Assembly (NCBI RefSeq): GCF_026712205.1
Contig: NZ_JAPPUW010000005.1
Span: 62,001-126,000, forward strand
Origin: Pelomonas aquatica
GTDB lineage: Bacteria; Pseudomonadota; Gammaproteobacteria; Burkholderiales; Burkholderiaceae_C
DNA: 64,000 nucleotides
Direction: 5' to 3'
This document shows, piece by piece, positions 1 through 8,612 of this stretch. Both the position numbers and the translations under genes were made by a program. Position 1 is the first letter of the stretch. Each line of letters opens with the position of its first letter. The notes under the pieces are model-generated. The model did not search any database, was not told where the DNA came from, and was given only the letters and a program-made list of their open reading frames with translations.

Positions 1-848
1 TGGGCGGCCGCGCTCTCGACGTGGCCGGCCTGGTCGTCGAAGAAGAAGTCGGGCTCGAACTCGCGCAGGAACTCGCCCTTGGCCAGGCCGCCGAGGAACA
101 TGGCCTCGTCGACCTCGATGCGCCAGTCCATCAGCGTGCGGATCGCGCGCTCGTGGGCCGGCGCGCTGCGTGCCGTGACCAGGGCCGTGCGGATGCGCAT
201 GCCGGGCTCGTGCTGCAGGCGCTGCAGGGCCTCCAGCACCGGCTTGAAGGGGCCGGCCGGCAGCGGCTGGCGGGCGCGCTCGCTCTCGTGCTCGCGGAAG
301 GCCGCGAGGCCGTCGCGCTGGTAGACCTGCTCGGCCTCGTCCGAGAACAGCACGGCGTCGCCGTCGAAGGCGATGCGCAGCTCGCCGGGGTGTTCGGCCG
401 AGGCCTGGCGGGACAGCGGCATCACGCGCGCCGCGGCCACGCCGGCGGCCAGCGCCGAGCGCACGTCGGCCTCGTTGGCGGACAGGAAGAGCTGGGCCGA
501 CAGCGGCCGCAGATAACGCCACGGTGCCGCGCCGCGCGTGAACACGCCGCGCTCGATGGACAGGCCGTAATGGGCCGCCGAGCGGAACACGCGCATGCCC
601 GAGATCGGGTCGTTGCGCGACAGCACGACCACCTCGACGCGCGGCACGCCGCCGGCGTTGAAGGCCAGCAGCTTCTTCACGAGCGAGAAGGCCACGCCGG
701 GCGGCGCCGGCTCGTCCAGGCGCTGCTGCTGCAGGGCCATATAGGCATGATCGTCCTCGGCCTCGAAGACCTGGTTCTCGGCCTCGAAATCGAAGAGGGC
801 GCGCGAGGAGATGGCGACGACGAGTTGGCCGGAGAGCGTGGCAGGCAT
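1..848 (-). CDS. 5'-nucleotidase (cytosolic, HAD-like), C-terminus beyond window edge
   Basis: About 282 N-terminal residues are visible; the reading frame is open to the left edge, so the gene is cut by the window. It begins MPATLSGQLVVAISSRALF. It resembles the bacterial 5'-nucleotidase family (Pfam 5-nucleotidase), which dephosphorylates nucleoside monophosphates in the cytoplasm. Supporting segments are VVLSRNDPISGMRVF near residue 75, the acidic FDGDAVLFSDEAE near residue 155, which looks like a HAD nucleophile motif, and FEPDFFFDDQAGH near residue 265, a HAD metal-site-like acidic pair. The gene is separated from gspF by a repeat-bearing gap and is probably not part of the secretion operon. 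The family call is by recognition of sequence style and motifs, without a search. Confidence 0.7.
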   Translation of the reverse strand, partial: MPATLSGQLVVAISSRALFDFEAENQVFEAEDDHAYMALQQQRLDEPAPPGVAFSLVKKLLAFNAGGVPRVEVVVLSRNDPISGMRVFRSAAHYGLSIERGVFTRGAAPWRYLRPLSAQLFLSANEADVRSALAAGVAAARVMPLSRQASAEHPGELRIAFDGDAVLFSDEAEQVYQRDGLAAFREHESERARQPLPAGPFKPVLEALQRLQHEPGMRIRTALVTARSAPAHERAIRTLMDWRIEVDEAMFLGGLAKGEFLREFEPDFFFDDQAGHVESAAA

Positions 849-930
849 CCCCGCATTGTCAGGCGCGCGCAGCGCCGCCGCCCCTCCAGCGGTTGCCGTG
901 GAACCGGCTTTGTCGGGCCACTGGCAGTTG

Positions 931-1021
931 CCAAGGCCAGAGGCCTTGGCCTTCGCCAGGCACAAACAGTCCACAGGACTGTTTGTGTCCGGGCTCAGCC
1001 CCTTGAGGAGCCGGCGAAGCC
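931..1021 (-). repeat. REP-like hairpin repeat, copy A
   Basis: The gap between gspF and the 5'-nucleotidase gene holds a strong hairpin at 959-990, with arms of about 14 bp (GGACTGTTTGTG against CACAAACAGTCC), a 3-nt loop and one bulged base. It is enclosed by an outer pairing of GGCCTTCGCC (948-957) with GGCGAAGCC (1013-1021). Next to it is a second perfect small hairpin, CCAAGGCCAGAGGCCTTGG (931-949). Read on the minus strand, the element shares its outer sequence with a second copy near 10277-10344: GGGGCTGAG, CCGGACACA, CCTGTGG and TGTGCCTG appear in the same order. It lies just after the gspF stop and could also stabilise or end that transcript. Confidence 0.7.
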
Positions 1022-1033
1022 GGTAGGGGTGGT

Positions 1034-2245
1034 CTATTTGACCCAGGTGTTCAATTGGATGATCGGCAGCAGCACCGCCAGCACGATCAGCAGCACGATG
1101 GCGCCCATCGCGACGATGAGCAGGGGCTCCAGCAGCGTGGCCGCGGCCATAGCGCGGCGCTGCACCTCGGTGCCGAGCTGGCGCGCGGCGCGGCCCAGCA
1201 TCTCGGGCAGCTGGCCGGTCTGCTCGCCCAGGCGGGCGAACATCGCGAGGATGCCGGGGAAGCGCTTCTTGCCGGCCAGCGCCGAACCCAGCGGCGCGCC
1301 TTCGCGCACCTGCACGAGGGCATCCAGCGCATCGGCCTGCATGGCGCGGTTGGAGAGGGTTTCCGCCGCGGCCTGCAGCGCCTTCAGGATGGGCACGCCG
1401 GCGCCGGCCAGCATGGCCAGCGTGCCGGCGAAGCGCGCCGCGTTGTAGCCGCGCGCCAGCCGCCCCAGCAGTGGCAGGCCGAGGACGCCGGCGTCGAAGC
1501 GCAGCCGGAAGGCCGGCGCCTTCAGCGCCTGGCGCAAGGCCAGGCCGCCCAGCACCAGGCCGCCCAGCAGCGCCCAGCCCCAGGCGCGCACGAAGTCGCT
1601 GATGGCCAGCATCGCGACGGTCAGCATCGGCAGCGCGCGCTTGGAGCTGGTGAACACGGTCGCGATCTGCGGCACGACGTAGGTGACGAGGAAGATGACG
1701 ATGAACACCGAGATCAGCGACACGATGGCCGGGTAGGCCATCGCGCCGACGAGCTTGGCCTTCAGGTCCTGGCGTTCCTCCAGGTCGTCGGCGAGTTTTT
1801 CCAGCACCTGGCCGAGCGCGCCGCTCTGCTCGCCGGCCGCGACGACGCCGCGGTAGACCTCGTCGAACTCGCGCGGCGCCGAGGCCAGCGCGCGTGCGAA
1901 GGCCGAACCGGCGTTGACCTCGGCCTTGAGCTGGCTGATGAGCTCGCGCTGCTTCACGTCCTCGCTCTCGTCGGCGAGCGCCGTCAGCGCGCGCTCGATG
2001 GGCAGGCCCGAGCCGACGAGGCCGGCGAGCTGGCGGGTCCAGACGGCCAGGGCCGTGGCGCTGAACACGCGGCGCGCGAAGCGGCTGCCCTCCTGGGCGC
2101 CATGCTGCTGCACGGTCTCGATGGCCAGCGGCGTGAGGCCCAGCGCGCGCACGGCGGCGCGCGCGGCACGCGGGTTGTCGGCCTCGATCAGGCCGCTGGT
2201 CTGGCGGCCGGAGTTGCTGAGGGCTTCGTATTTGTAGGCGGGCAC
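1034..2245 (-). CDS. gspF: Type II secretion inner-membrane platform protein GspF
   Basis: 403 residues, the usual GspF length. GspF is the polytopic inner-membrane platform of the type II secretion system and couples the GspE ATPase to pseudopilus assembly. It starts MPAYKYEALSNSGRQTSG and carries two repeated T2SSF domains (about residues 70-195 and 270-395). Hydrophobic segments follow AYPAIVSLISVF (about 170-190), about 215-240, and at the C-terminus (IVLLIVLAVLLPII). It is the last gene of the minus-strand gsp run, 10 nt downstream of gspE. A paralogous protein, PilC of the type IV pilus, is encoded at 62673-63896; the gsp context separates the two. Confidence 0.96.
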   Translation of the reverse strand: MPAYKYEALSNSGRQTSGLIEADNPRAARAAVRALGLTPLAIETVQQHGAQEGSRFARRVFSATALAVWTRQLAGLVGSGLPIERALTALADESEDVKQRELISQLKAEVNAGSAFARALASAPREFDEVYRGVVAAGEQSGALGQVLEKLADDLEERQDLKAKLVGAMAYPAIVSLISVFIVIFLVTYVVPQIATVFTSSKRALPMLTVAMLAISDFVRAWGWALLGGLVLGGLALRQALKAPAFRLRFDAGVLGLPLLGRLARGYNAARFAGTLAMLAGAGVPILKALQAAAETLSNRAMQADALDALVQVREGAPLGSALAGKKRFPGILAMFARLGEQTGQLPEMLGRAARQLGTEVQRRAMAAATLLEPLLIVAMGAIVLLIVLAVLLPIIQLNTWVK

Positions 2246-2255
2246 GAGGTCGGCC

Positions 2256-3680
2256 TCAATCTCGGGTGACGCGCAGCACTTCTTCCATCGACGTGACGCC
2301 GGCCGTGATCAGCCGCTCGCCGTCCTCGCGCATCGAGCGCAGGCCGGCGGCGCGTGCGGCCGTCGTCAGCTCCGCTTCGGCAGCCTGCTGGTGGATGAGG
2401 TTGCGCACGGCCGCGTCGGCCACCATCAGCTCGTAGACGCCGGTGCGGCCCTTGTAGCCGGTGTGGCCGCAGGCCTCGCAGCCGACGGGGTGCCAGTGGC
2501 CGTCCGCGTCCTGGCGCTTGCAGGCGGGGCACAGCCGGCGCACCAGGCGCTGGGCCAGCACGCCGAGCAGCGAGCTGCTGAGCAGGAAGGGCTCGACGCC
2601 CATGTCGGTCAGCCGCGTGACGGCGCTGGGCGCGTCGTTGGTGTGCAGCGTGGCCAGCACGAGGTGGCCGGTCAGCGAGGCCTGGATCGCGATCTGCGCG
2701 GTCTCGTAGTCGCGGATCTCGCCGATCATGATGACGTCCGGATCCTGGCGCAGGATGGCGCGCAGCGCCTTCGCGAAGGTCAGGTCGATCTTGGCATTGA
2801 CCTGGGTCTGGCCGATGCCCGGCAGCTCGTATTCGATCGGGTCCTCGACGGTCAGCACATTGGTCGTGCTGGTGTCGACGGTCTGCAGCGAGGCATAGAG
2901 CGAGGTGGTCTTGCCCGAGCCGGTCGGGCCGGTCACGAGCACGATGCCGTGGGGCTGCTGCACCAGCTTCTTGAAGGCGGCCAGCACGTGGCCGTCCATG
3001 CCCAGGCCTTCGAGGGTGAACTTGGATTCGCTCTTGTCCAGCAGACGCAGCACGGCGCGCTCGCCGTGGGCGCTGGGCAGCGTGGACACGCGCACGTCGA
3101 TGGCGCGGCCGCCGATGCGCAGCGAGATGCGGCCGTCCTGCGGCAGGCGCTTCTCGGCGATGTCGAGCTCGGCCATGATCTTCAGCCGCGAGATCAGCGC
3201 CGCGTGCAGCGCGCGGTTGGGCTGCACGACCTCGCGCAGCGTGCCGTCGACGCGGAAGCGCACCGAGCTGCTGCGCTCGTAGGGCTCGATGTGGATGTCG
3301 CTCGCGCCGTCCTTGGCCGCCTGGGTCAGCAGCGCGTTCAGCATGCGGATGATGGGCGCGTCGTTGGCGGCCTCGAGCAGGTCTTCCACGGCGGGCAGGT
3401 CCTGCATCATGCGCGACAGGTCCACCGCGCTCTCGACCTCGCCGACGACGACGGCCGCGCTACTCTCGCTGCCGGCATAGGCCGCATGGATGCGCTCGGC
3501 CAGCGACGCGGCGGGTTCGGCCTCCAGCCGGTCCACCGCGTACAGGCGCTGCACCTCGGACAGCGTGGCCCAGCCGACCTCGGGCGCGGCCCACAGCGTC
3601 AGCGCATTGCCGTCGTCTTCCAGCAGCACGCAGTTCGCCTTCGCGAAGGCATAGGGCAGGGGGTGGCGGGTCGCGGCCAT
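2256..3680 (-). CDS. gspE: Type II secretion ATPase GspE
   Basis: 474 residues. This is the cytoplasmic hexameric ATPase that drives pseudopilus assembly. It starts MAATRHPLPYAFAKANC; the open frame continues upstream through gspD, but this ATG overlaps the gspD stop and gives the expected N-terminus. Walker A GPTGSGKTT lies at about residues 251-259. The Asp box contains MIGEIRDYETA and the His box LATLHTNDAPSA. A zinc-type tetracysteine insert (CPAC then CEACG, about 385-405), typical of GspE/PilB ATPases, is intact. It overlaps gspD by one base and precedes gspF, so translation is probably coupled. Confidence 0.96.
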   Translation of the reverse strand: MAATRHPLPYAFAKANCVLLEDDGNALTLWAAPEVGWATLSEVQRLYAVDRLEAEPAASLAERIHAAYAGSESSAAVVVGEVESAVDLSRMMQDLPAVEDLLEAANDAPIIRMLNALLTQAAKDGASDIHIEPYERSSSVRFRVDGTLREVVQPNRALHAALISRLKIMAELDIAEKRLPQDGRISLRIGGRAIDVRVSTLPSAHGERAVLRLLDKSESKFTLEGLGMDGHVLAAFKKLVQQPHGIVLVTGPTGSGKTTSLYASLQTVDTSTTNVLTVEDPIEYELPGIGQTQVNAKIDLTFAKALRAILRQDPDVIMIGEIRDYETAQIAIQASLTGHLVLATLHTNDAPSAVTRLTDMGVEPFLLSSSLLGVLAQRLVRRLCPACKRQDADGHWHPVGCEACGHTGYKGRTGVYELMVADAAVRNLIHQQAAEAELTTAARAAGLRSMREDGERLITAGVTSMEEVLRVTRD

Positions 3681-5860
3681 CACTGCTTGGGCGCGGACGC
3701 CTTGGGCTCGGGCAGCACGGGTGCGCCGGTGTCGGGCAGCAGATAGGTCTTGCTCGGCTGGCCGTTCTGCTGCGCGGCGCGGATGCTCTCGTAGCGGTCC
3801 AGGCTCAGCTGGCTGGTGCCCTCGGCGGTGCGCAGCACGACGGGGCGCAGGAAGACCATCAGATTGGTCTTCACGCGCTTGCGGTTCTTGCTGCTGAACA
3901 GATTGCCCAGCAGCGGGATCCTGGACAGGCCGGGCACGCCGTCGTCGCCGTCGGTGTACTCGTCCTTCAGCAGGCCGCCGAGCACGATGATGTCGCCGTC
4001 GTCGACGACGACCGAGGTCTCGATGGCGCTCTTGTCCAGCGTCGGGCCCTGGGTGCCGCTGCTGCCGGGCACGACGGAGGAGTTCTCCTGGTAGACCACC
4101 ATGCGCACCGTGCCGCCCTCGCCGATCTGGCTCTTGATCTTCAGCGTCAGGCCGACGTCCTTGCGGTCCACCGTCGTGAAGGGGTTGACGGTGCCGCCGG
4201 TCGTCGCGCCGGTGCTGGCGTAGGAGCCGGTCACGAAGGGCACGTTCTGGCCGATGACGATGCGGGCCTCCTCGTTGTCCAGCGCGACGAGATTGGGCGT
4301 GGACAGCACGTTGGCGCCGCTCTGGCTCTCGAAGAAATTGGCCAGCGCGCCGATGGAATAGGTGCCGCTGATCTTGCCGACCAGGCCGAGGTTGAAGCCG
4401 GTGGGCAGGCTGCTCGTGCCCAGCGCCGTACCGATGGTGCTCCGGTTGCCGGAGCCGGCGGCGATCACATTGAAGATGTTGCTCAGGCCGGTACCGAAGT
4501 TCGTCCCGCTGACGCCGACCACCTGATCGCCCTTCGTGCCGATCAGGTTCTGCCACTGCACGCCGAACTGGCCGGCCTTGCTGTTGTCGATCTTGACGAT
4601 CATGGACTCGACATAGACCTGGGCGCGGCGCGCGTCGAGCTGCTCGATGACGGCCCGCACCTGGCGGTACAGCGGCTCGGGCGCCGTGATGATGAGGGCG
4701 TTGGTCGCCGGATCGGCCTGCACGAAGCCGCCGGTGGTGGGGCCCGCGGACTGGCTCAGCGGCGACGTGGCCGCCGTGGCGTTCATGCCGCCCTGGCTGC
4801 CGGTGTTGCCGGTGGCGCCGGTCAGGCTCTGGCTGTTGCCGGCGAGCGCGTTGTTGCCGGTGCCGCTGAAGCTGCTGCCGGAGGTGCCGCCCGTGCTGCC
4901 GCTGCCGCCCGACGCGGCCGCGCCGAAGGCCGCGCGCAGCACGACGGCGAGCTTGGCCGCGTCGGCGTTCTTCAGGTAGACGACGCGGATGTTGTTGCCG
5001 CCGTCGCTGCTGGGCTGGTCGAGCTTGTCGACCATGGAGCGCACGGCGGCCAGCCGGGCCGGGTTGCTGGCGCGCAGGATCAGGCCGTTGGAGCGCGGGT
5101 CCACCAGCACGCTGACGGCGCTGCTGCTCTGGCCGGGCACGGCCGCGGCGGCCGTGCCGCCGCCGTCGGCCAGGCGCTGCACCAGCGGCGCCAGGTCGGC
5201 CGCGACGGCATGCTTCAGCGGCACGATCTCGATGTCGCTGGTGCCCGGCGTGTCCATGGCCGCGATGATCTTGGCGATGCGCTGCAGGTTGTCGGCGTAG
5301 TCGGTGATGACCAGGCTGTTGTTGCCCGGGTTGGCGTTGATGGTGTTGTTGGGGCTGATCAGCGGACGCAGCACGGCGACGAGGTTGTTCGCGTTCTCGT
5401 GCTGGATGCGGAAGATCTGCGTCAGGATCTGGTCGCCGCGCACGCTGCTGGTCTCGACGGCTACCGAGCCCGCCTGCAGCTTGGCGTCGGGCTCGGGCAG
5501 CACCTTGAGCAGGCCGGCGGTCTCGACCACCGTGAAGCCCAGGCCGCGCAGCGCGGCCAGGTAGTTGCGATAGGCCTCGGCCACGGACACCGGCTGCTCG
5601 CTGTAGACCGTGATCGTGCCCTTCACGCGCGGGTCGATGATGATCTGGCGATCCAGCATGACGCCGATGGCGCGGGTCACGGCCTCGATGTCGGCGTTGA
5701 CGAAGTTCAGCGTGACGGGCGAACTGGCCTTGACGGCCGGGCCCTTGGCGCGGCCGCGCTGGACGGTGGCGCTGTCGGGCTGGGCCTGCGTGGCGCTCGT
5801 GGCCAGCAGCAGCGCGGAGATCGCTGCGACGACGGCGGTGCGTGGGAGATTCATGATCAT
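3680..5860 (-). CDS. gspD: Type II secretion outer-membrane secretin GspD
   Basis: About 726 residues (ATG at 5860, or 5854). The secretin forms the outer-membrane gate of the system. It has an N-terminal signal peptide ending near SATQAQ, an N0 domain starting PVTLNFVNADIEAVTRAIG, then N1-N3 repeats up to about residue 390. Within N3 is a long Gly/Ser/Thr/Asn-rich loop, followed by the C-terminal secretin domain with the typical GVPGLSRIPLLGNLF motif. The tail ends in a Pro/Ala/Lys-rich stretch. The start overlaps the end of gspN by 4 nt. No separate gspS pilotin gene is visible in the window. Confidence 0.96.
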   Translation of the reverse strand: MIMNLPRTAVVAAISALLLATSATQAQPDSATVQRGRAKGPAVKASSPVTLNFVNADIEAVTRAIGVMLDRQIIIDPRVKGTITVYSEQPVSVAEAYRNYLAALRGLGFTVVETAGLLKVLPEPDAKLQAGSVAVETSSVRGDQILTQIFRIQHENANNLVAVLRPLISPNNTINANPGNNSLVITDYADNLQRIAKIIAAMDTPGTSDIEIVPLKHAVAADLAPLVQRLADGGGTAAAAVPGQSSSAVSVLVDPRSNGLILRASNPARLAAVRSMVDKLDQPSSDGGNNIRVVYLKNADAAKLAVVLRAAFGAAASGGSGSTGGTSGSSFSGTGNNALAGNSQSLTGATGNTGSQGGMNATAATSPLSQSAGPTTGGFVQADPATNALIITAPEPLYRQVRAVIEQLDARRAQVYVESMIVKIDNSKAGQFGVQWQNLIGTKGDQVVGVSGTNFGTGLSNIFNVIAAGSGNRSTIGTALGTSSLPTGFNLGLVGKISGTYSIGALANFFESQSGANVLSTPNLVALDNEEARIVIGQNVPFVTGSYASTGATTGGTVNPFTTVDRKDVGLTLKIKSQIGEGGTVRMVVYQENSSVVPGSSGTQGPTLDKSAIETSVVVDDGDIIVLGGLLKDEYTDGDDGVPGLSRIPLLGNLFSSKNRKRVKTNLMVFLRPVVLRTAEGTSQLSLDRYESIRAAQQNGQPSKTYLLPDTGAPVLPEPKASAPKQ

Positions 5861-6747
5861 CCGATCGTCAAGACGGAGCGCGCCCCCTGGCGGCGTCCGA
5901 TGATGTTCAGCAGGTTGTTGAGCGCCTCTTCGCGGCCCGGCGCGGCACCGGCCTCGCCGACGAAGCGGCTCTTGCCGCCGCCACCGCTCAGCGTGCCGGC
6001 GCCCGAGAGCTGCAGCGCGCCCTCCAGCGTCTGCAGCCGCACATTGCTGACGCCGGCATTGCCCGGGTCGGCCGCGATGCCGAGGCGGTAGCTGCCCAGC
6101 GGCGCGACGGTGGACACGCGCGAGGACAGGTTGAGCAGGTCGAGCTGCAGCTCGCCGAACTGGCGCCAGCGGCCCTGCACCGATTCCAGCCTCAGCTCGC
6201 GTGCCGACAGGCGCAGCGAGCCGCCGAGCTGCAACGTGTTCCAGGGCGTGCCCAGGCCCGCCAGCAGGCCGGCGGGCAGGCGTGCGAGCCAGTCGGCCCG
6301 CGTGTCGACGCTGAGCTCCAGCCGGCCGAAGCCGGGCCTGATGCCGACCAGCAGCTCGCCGTTGATGCAGCAGTCCTGCCGGGCCGCGAGCTGCAGGCCG
6401 AGGCCTTTGACGCCCATCTTCCAGCGCAGCCGGCCGGGCAGGGCGGCCGCGTCGCGGCTGCCGGCGCCGCCGGCCAGCACGAGCACGCCCGAGCCGTCCC
6501 AGACGCTGCCGCGCGTGTCGACGATGAGCAGATGGCCATCGGTGGCCGAGGCCAGCGCGCGCGCCAGCCAGCCGGCCGGCGCGAACAGCACGAGGGCGAT
6601 GGCCAGGCCGAGCAGCGCGCCGGCGATGCTCCAGCGCCGCGGCGTGCCGTGGCGCACGGCGCGGCCGGCGGCGGGGGGGCCGCCCAGCACGGAGTCGGTC
6701 ATCAGCGTCGACTGCGGGGCGGGGGTGGAACGGCGGGGCCAACGCAT
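5857..6747 (-). CDS. gspN: Type II secretion protein GspN
   Basis: 296 residues. This is the bitopic inner-membrane T2SS protein N found in a subset of systems. A cytoplasmic N-terminus with basic residues (MRWPRRSTPAPQS) is followed by one hydrophobic segment near residues 40-65 (SIAGALLGLAIALVLF) and a periplasmic domain rich in beta-type alternation. Its ATG overlaps the gspM stop and its end overlaps the gspD start. That tight packing supports its assignment within gspLMND. The family is weakly conserved, so the call rests on position, topology and overall sequence style. Confidence 0.85.
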   Translation of the reverse strand: MRWPRRSTPAPQSTLMTDSVLGGPPAAGRAVRHGTPRRWSIAGALLGLAIALVLFAPAGWLARALASATDGHLLIVDTRGSVWDGSGVLVLAGGAGSRDAAALPGRLRWKMGVKGLGLQLAARQDCCINGELLVGIRPGFGRLELSVDTRADWLARLPAGLLAGLGTPWNTLQLGGSLRLSARELRLESVQGRWRQFGELQLDLLNLSSRVSTVAPLGSYRLGIAADPGNAGVSNVRLQTLEGALQLSGAGTLSGGGGKSRFVGEAGAAPGREEALNNLLNIIGRRQGARSVLTIG

Positions 6748-7274
6748 CAGGCGCCTCCCAGGGTCAGCACCAGGCTGCCCGAATAGCCCTTGGGGCCGCG
6801 CGTCAGCTGGGCCTCGACCGGCCGGGCGCGGGCGGCCGAGCGCAGCTCGCCGAGCCAGGCCTGCAGCGCCTCGGGCGGCACGCCGTTGAGCGTGACGACG
6901 GCACGGCCGCCGGTCAGGTTCAGGCGCGCGGCCGGGCCGAGGTGCTCGACGGAGGCGGTCAGCGCGGCCTGGGCCTGGGCCGGTGGCACGGCGGGCGCGG
7001 CGCGCAGCGCGCGGACCTCCTGGGCCTGGGCCTGCATCTGCTGCAGCTGCAGGTCGAGCTTCTCGAGCTCGGCGGGCGCGGTCTTCAGCGTGCGCAGTGC
7101 CGGTGCGAGCAGCAGGCTCCAGGCCAGCAGGGCGCCGAGCAGAGCGGCGACGGCCTGCAGGGCCAGGCGCTCGCGGTCGCCGAGCGTCTTCCAGTGCGCC
7201 AGCGCCTGGGCGCGGGCCTGCCGGATGCCGGCGGCGAGCGCGTGGCCGCCGTTGGGGTGGCGGGAGGCGGCCAT
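6747..7274 (-). CDS. gspM: Type II secretion protein GspM
   Basis: 175 residues from ATG 7274. GspM is a small inner-membrane protein that pairs with GspL to anchor GspE. It starts MAASRHPNGGHALAAGIRQ, has one membrane span near residues 40-62 (LQAVAALLGALLAWSLLLAP), a Gln-rich coiled-coil stretch (ELEKLDLQLQQMQAQAQE), and a C-terminal ferredoxin-like periplasmic domain. The start overlaps the last base of gspL and the stop overlaps the gspN start. The longer frame upstream reads out of frame through gspL and is not used. Confidence 0.92.
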   Translation of the reverse strand: MAASRHPNGGHALAAGIRQARAQALAHWKTLGDRERLALQAVAALLGALLAWSLLLAPALRTLKTAPAELEKLDLQLQQMQAQAQEVRALRAAPAVPPAQAQAALTASVEHLGPAARLNLTGGRAVVTLNGVPPEALQAWLGELRSAARARPVEAQLTRGPKGYSGSLVLTLGGA

Positions 7275-8518
7275 CAGCTGCGCCCCTGCACGCCGGCGCG
7301 GCTGACGGTCAGCTTGCCCTCGCTGGCATCCAGCCGCCAGCCTTCGCTCTGCAGCTGGGTGCGGAAGTTGTCGATCTGCGGCTGGCTCCAGCCCTGGGCC
7401 GACAGCGTCAGCCGGCCGGGCTCGAAGGCCAGCGCGTCGGTGGGCGGGCGGTCGCCGGGCCAGGCGGTCGCGGCGGCGGCCAGCAGGGCTTCGAGGTCCA
7501 GCTCGCCGATGCTGCCGGCGCTGGCGCGCAGCAGGTCGAGGTTCTTCTGCATCTGCACCGGTGGGTCCAGCGGGTCGTGGATCTGCGGGAAGGCGCCGGT
7601 CAGCGTGGCGGAGACGGCGGCGCGCCTGTCCTTGACCTCGCCGTTCTGCCGCCAGGCCCACAGGTTCAGGCCCAGCAGCTGCACCAGCGCGAGCGCGACG
7701 ATGCCGTGGCGCACCGGCTGCCAGGGCTTGCGCATCAGCGCGCGCGTGACGAGGCGCAGCGCGCGCGTGCCGCGGGCTCGCGGTGCGAGGTCGAACTGGC
7801 GCAGGTTCCAGGCGCTGTCGACGACGGCCAGCGCGCGCTGGGCCGGCGTCTGCACGGCGACGGTGGTGCCCAGCCAGCGCTCGGCCGCGGTCGCGACGCC
7901 GGCTGTGGCCGTCCATTGCGCCGCGTGCACGAGGCCGGGCGGGAAGAGCTGGCGCGCCAGGCCGCCGCCGAGCGGCAGCGTCGCGACGCCGTCCGCATGG
8001 CTCCAGCGCAGCGCGATGCCGTCGGCGCCCGACTCGAAGAAGTGGCCGCGGGCCGGCTCCTCCGGCCAGGCCAGCGGCGCGACGCGGTCGACGAAGACCT
8101 GGGCCGCGTCGAGCTGGGCGAGGTGGTCGGCCAGCCAGGGCCGCGACGTGATGGCGACCCAGGCGGTGTCGCCGCCGGAGGCGTCGGGTTCGAGCGCGAA
8201 GTGCAGGGCCTCGGGCTCGTCGAGCAGGGCCTCCTCCAGCTTGCCGGCCAGGGCCGCGCGCATCTGGCGGCCGGCGCGCGGCAGCTCGACGCGGCGCCAG
8301 CTGATGTCGGACTCGGGCACGACGGCGACGACGGTGTCGGCCGCCGGCAGCCGGGCCGCGTCGGCGCGGCCCTCGCGCAGGATCTGGCGGCCGTCCGAGG
8401 TCAGCGCGTAGTCGTACTCGCGCGCCGCGTTCGCACGCGGCGCATCGGCCGCGGGTGTGGCTTGGCCCGGCGCGCGCAGGCGCGGTCGGGGAGGCAGGAG
8501 AAGCAGCAGCGTACTCAT
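7274..8518 (-). CDS. gspL: Type II secretion protein GspL
   Basis: 414 residues. The N-terminal cytoplasmic actin-like domain (about 30-230) recruits GspE. A membrane segment follows near residues 260-285 (HGIVALALVQLLGLNLWAW), then a periplasmic ferredoxin-like domain (about 320-410). It starts MSTLLLLLPPRPRLRAPG. A 94-nt gap separates it from gspK; in it the minus strand has TAGAAT (8545-8540), which could be a weak -10 element for an internal gspLMNDEF promoter, but I see no good -35. Confidence 0.94.
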   Translation of the reverse strand: MSTLLLLLPPRPRLRAPGQATPAADAPRANAAREYDYALTSDGRQILREGRADAARLPAADTVVAVVPESDISWRRVELPRAGRQMRAALAGKLEEALLDEPEALHFALEPDASGGDTAWVAITSRPWLADHLAQLDAAQVFVDRVAPLAWPEEPARGHFFESGADGIALRWSHADGVATLPLGGGLARQLFPPGLVHAAQWTATAGVATAAERWLGTTVAVQTPAQRALAVVDSAWNLRQFDLAPRARGTRALRLVTRALMRKPWQPVRHGIVALALVQLLGLNLWAWRQNGEVKDRRAAVSATLTGAFPQIHDPLDPPVQMQKNLDLLRASAGSIGELDLEALLAAAATAWPGDRPPTDALAFEPGRLTLSAQGWSQPQIDNFRTQLQSEGWRLDASEGKLTVSRAGVQGRS

Positions 8519-8612
8519 GGGGTCGGGTGGGCGCGGCGCATTCTAGGAGTGGGCCATGACGGTACCGGCCGGAATCAGGGGCTGGCGGTGAAGATCTGTT
8601 GCTGTTTCAGGA

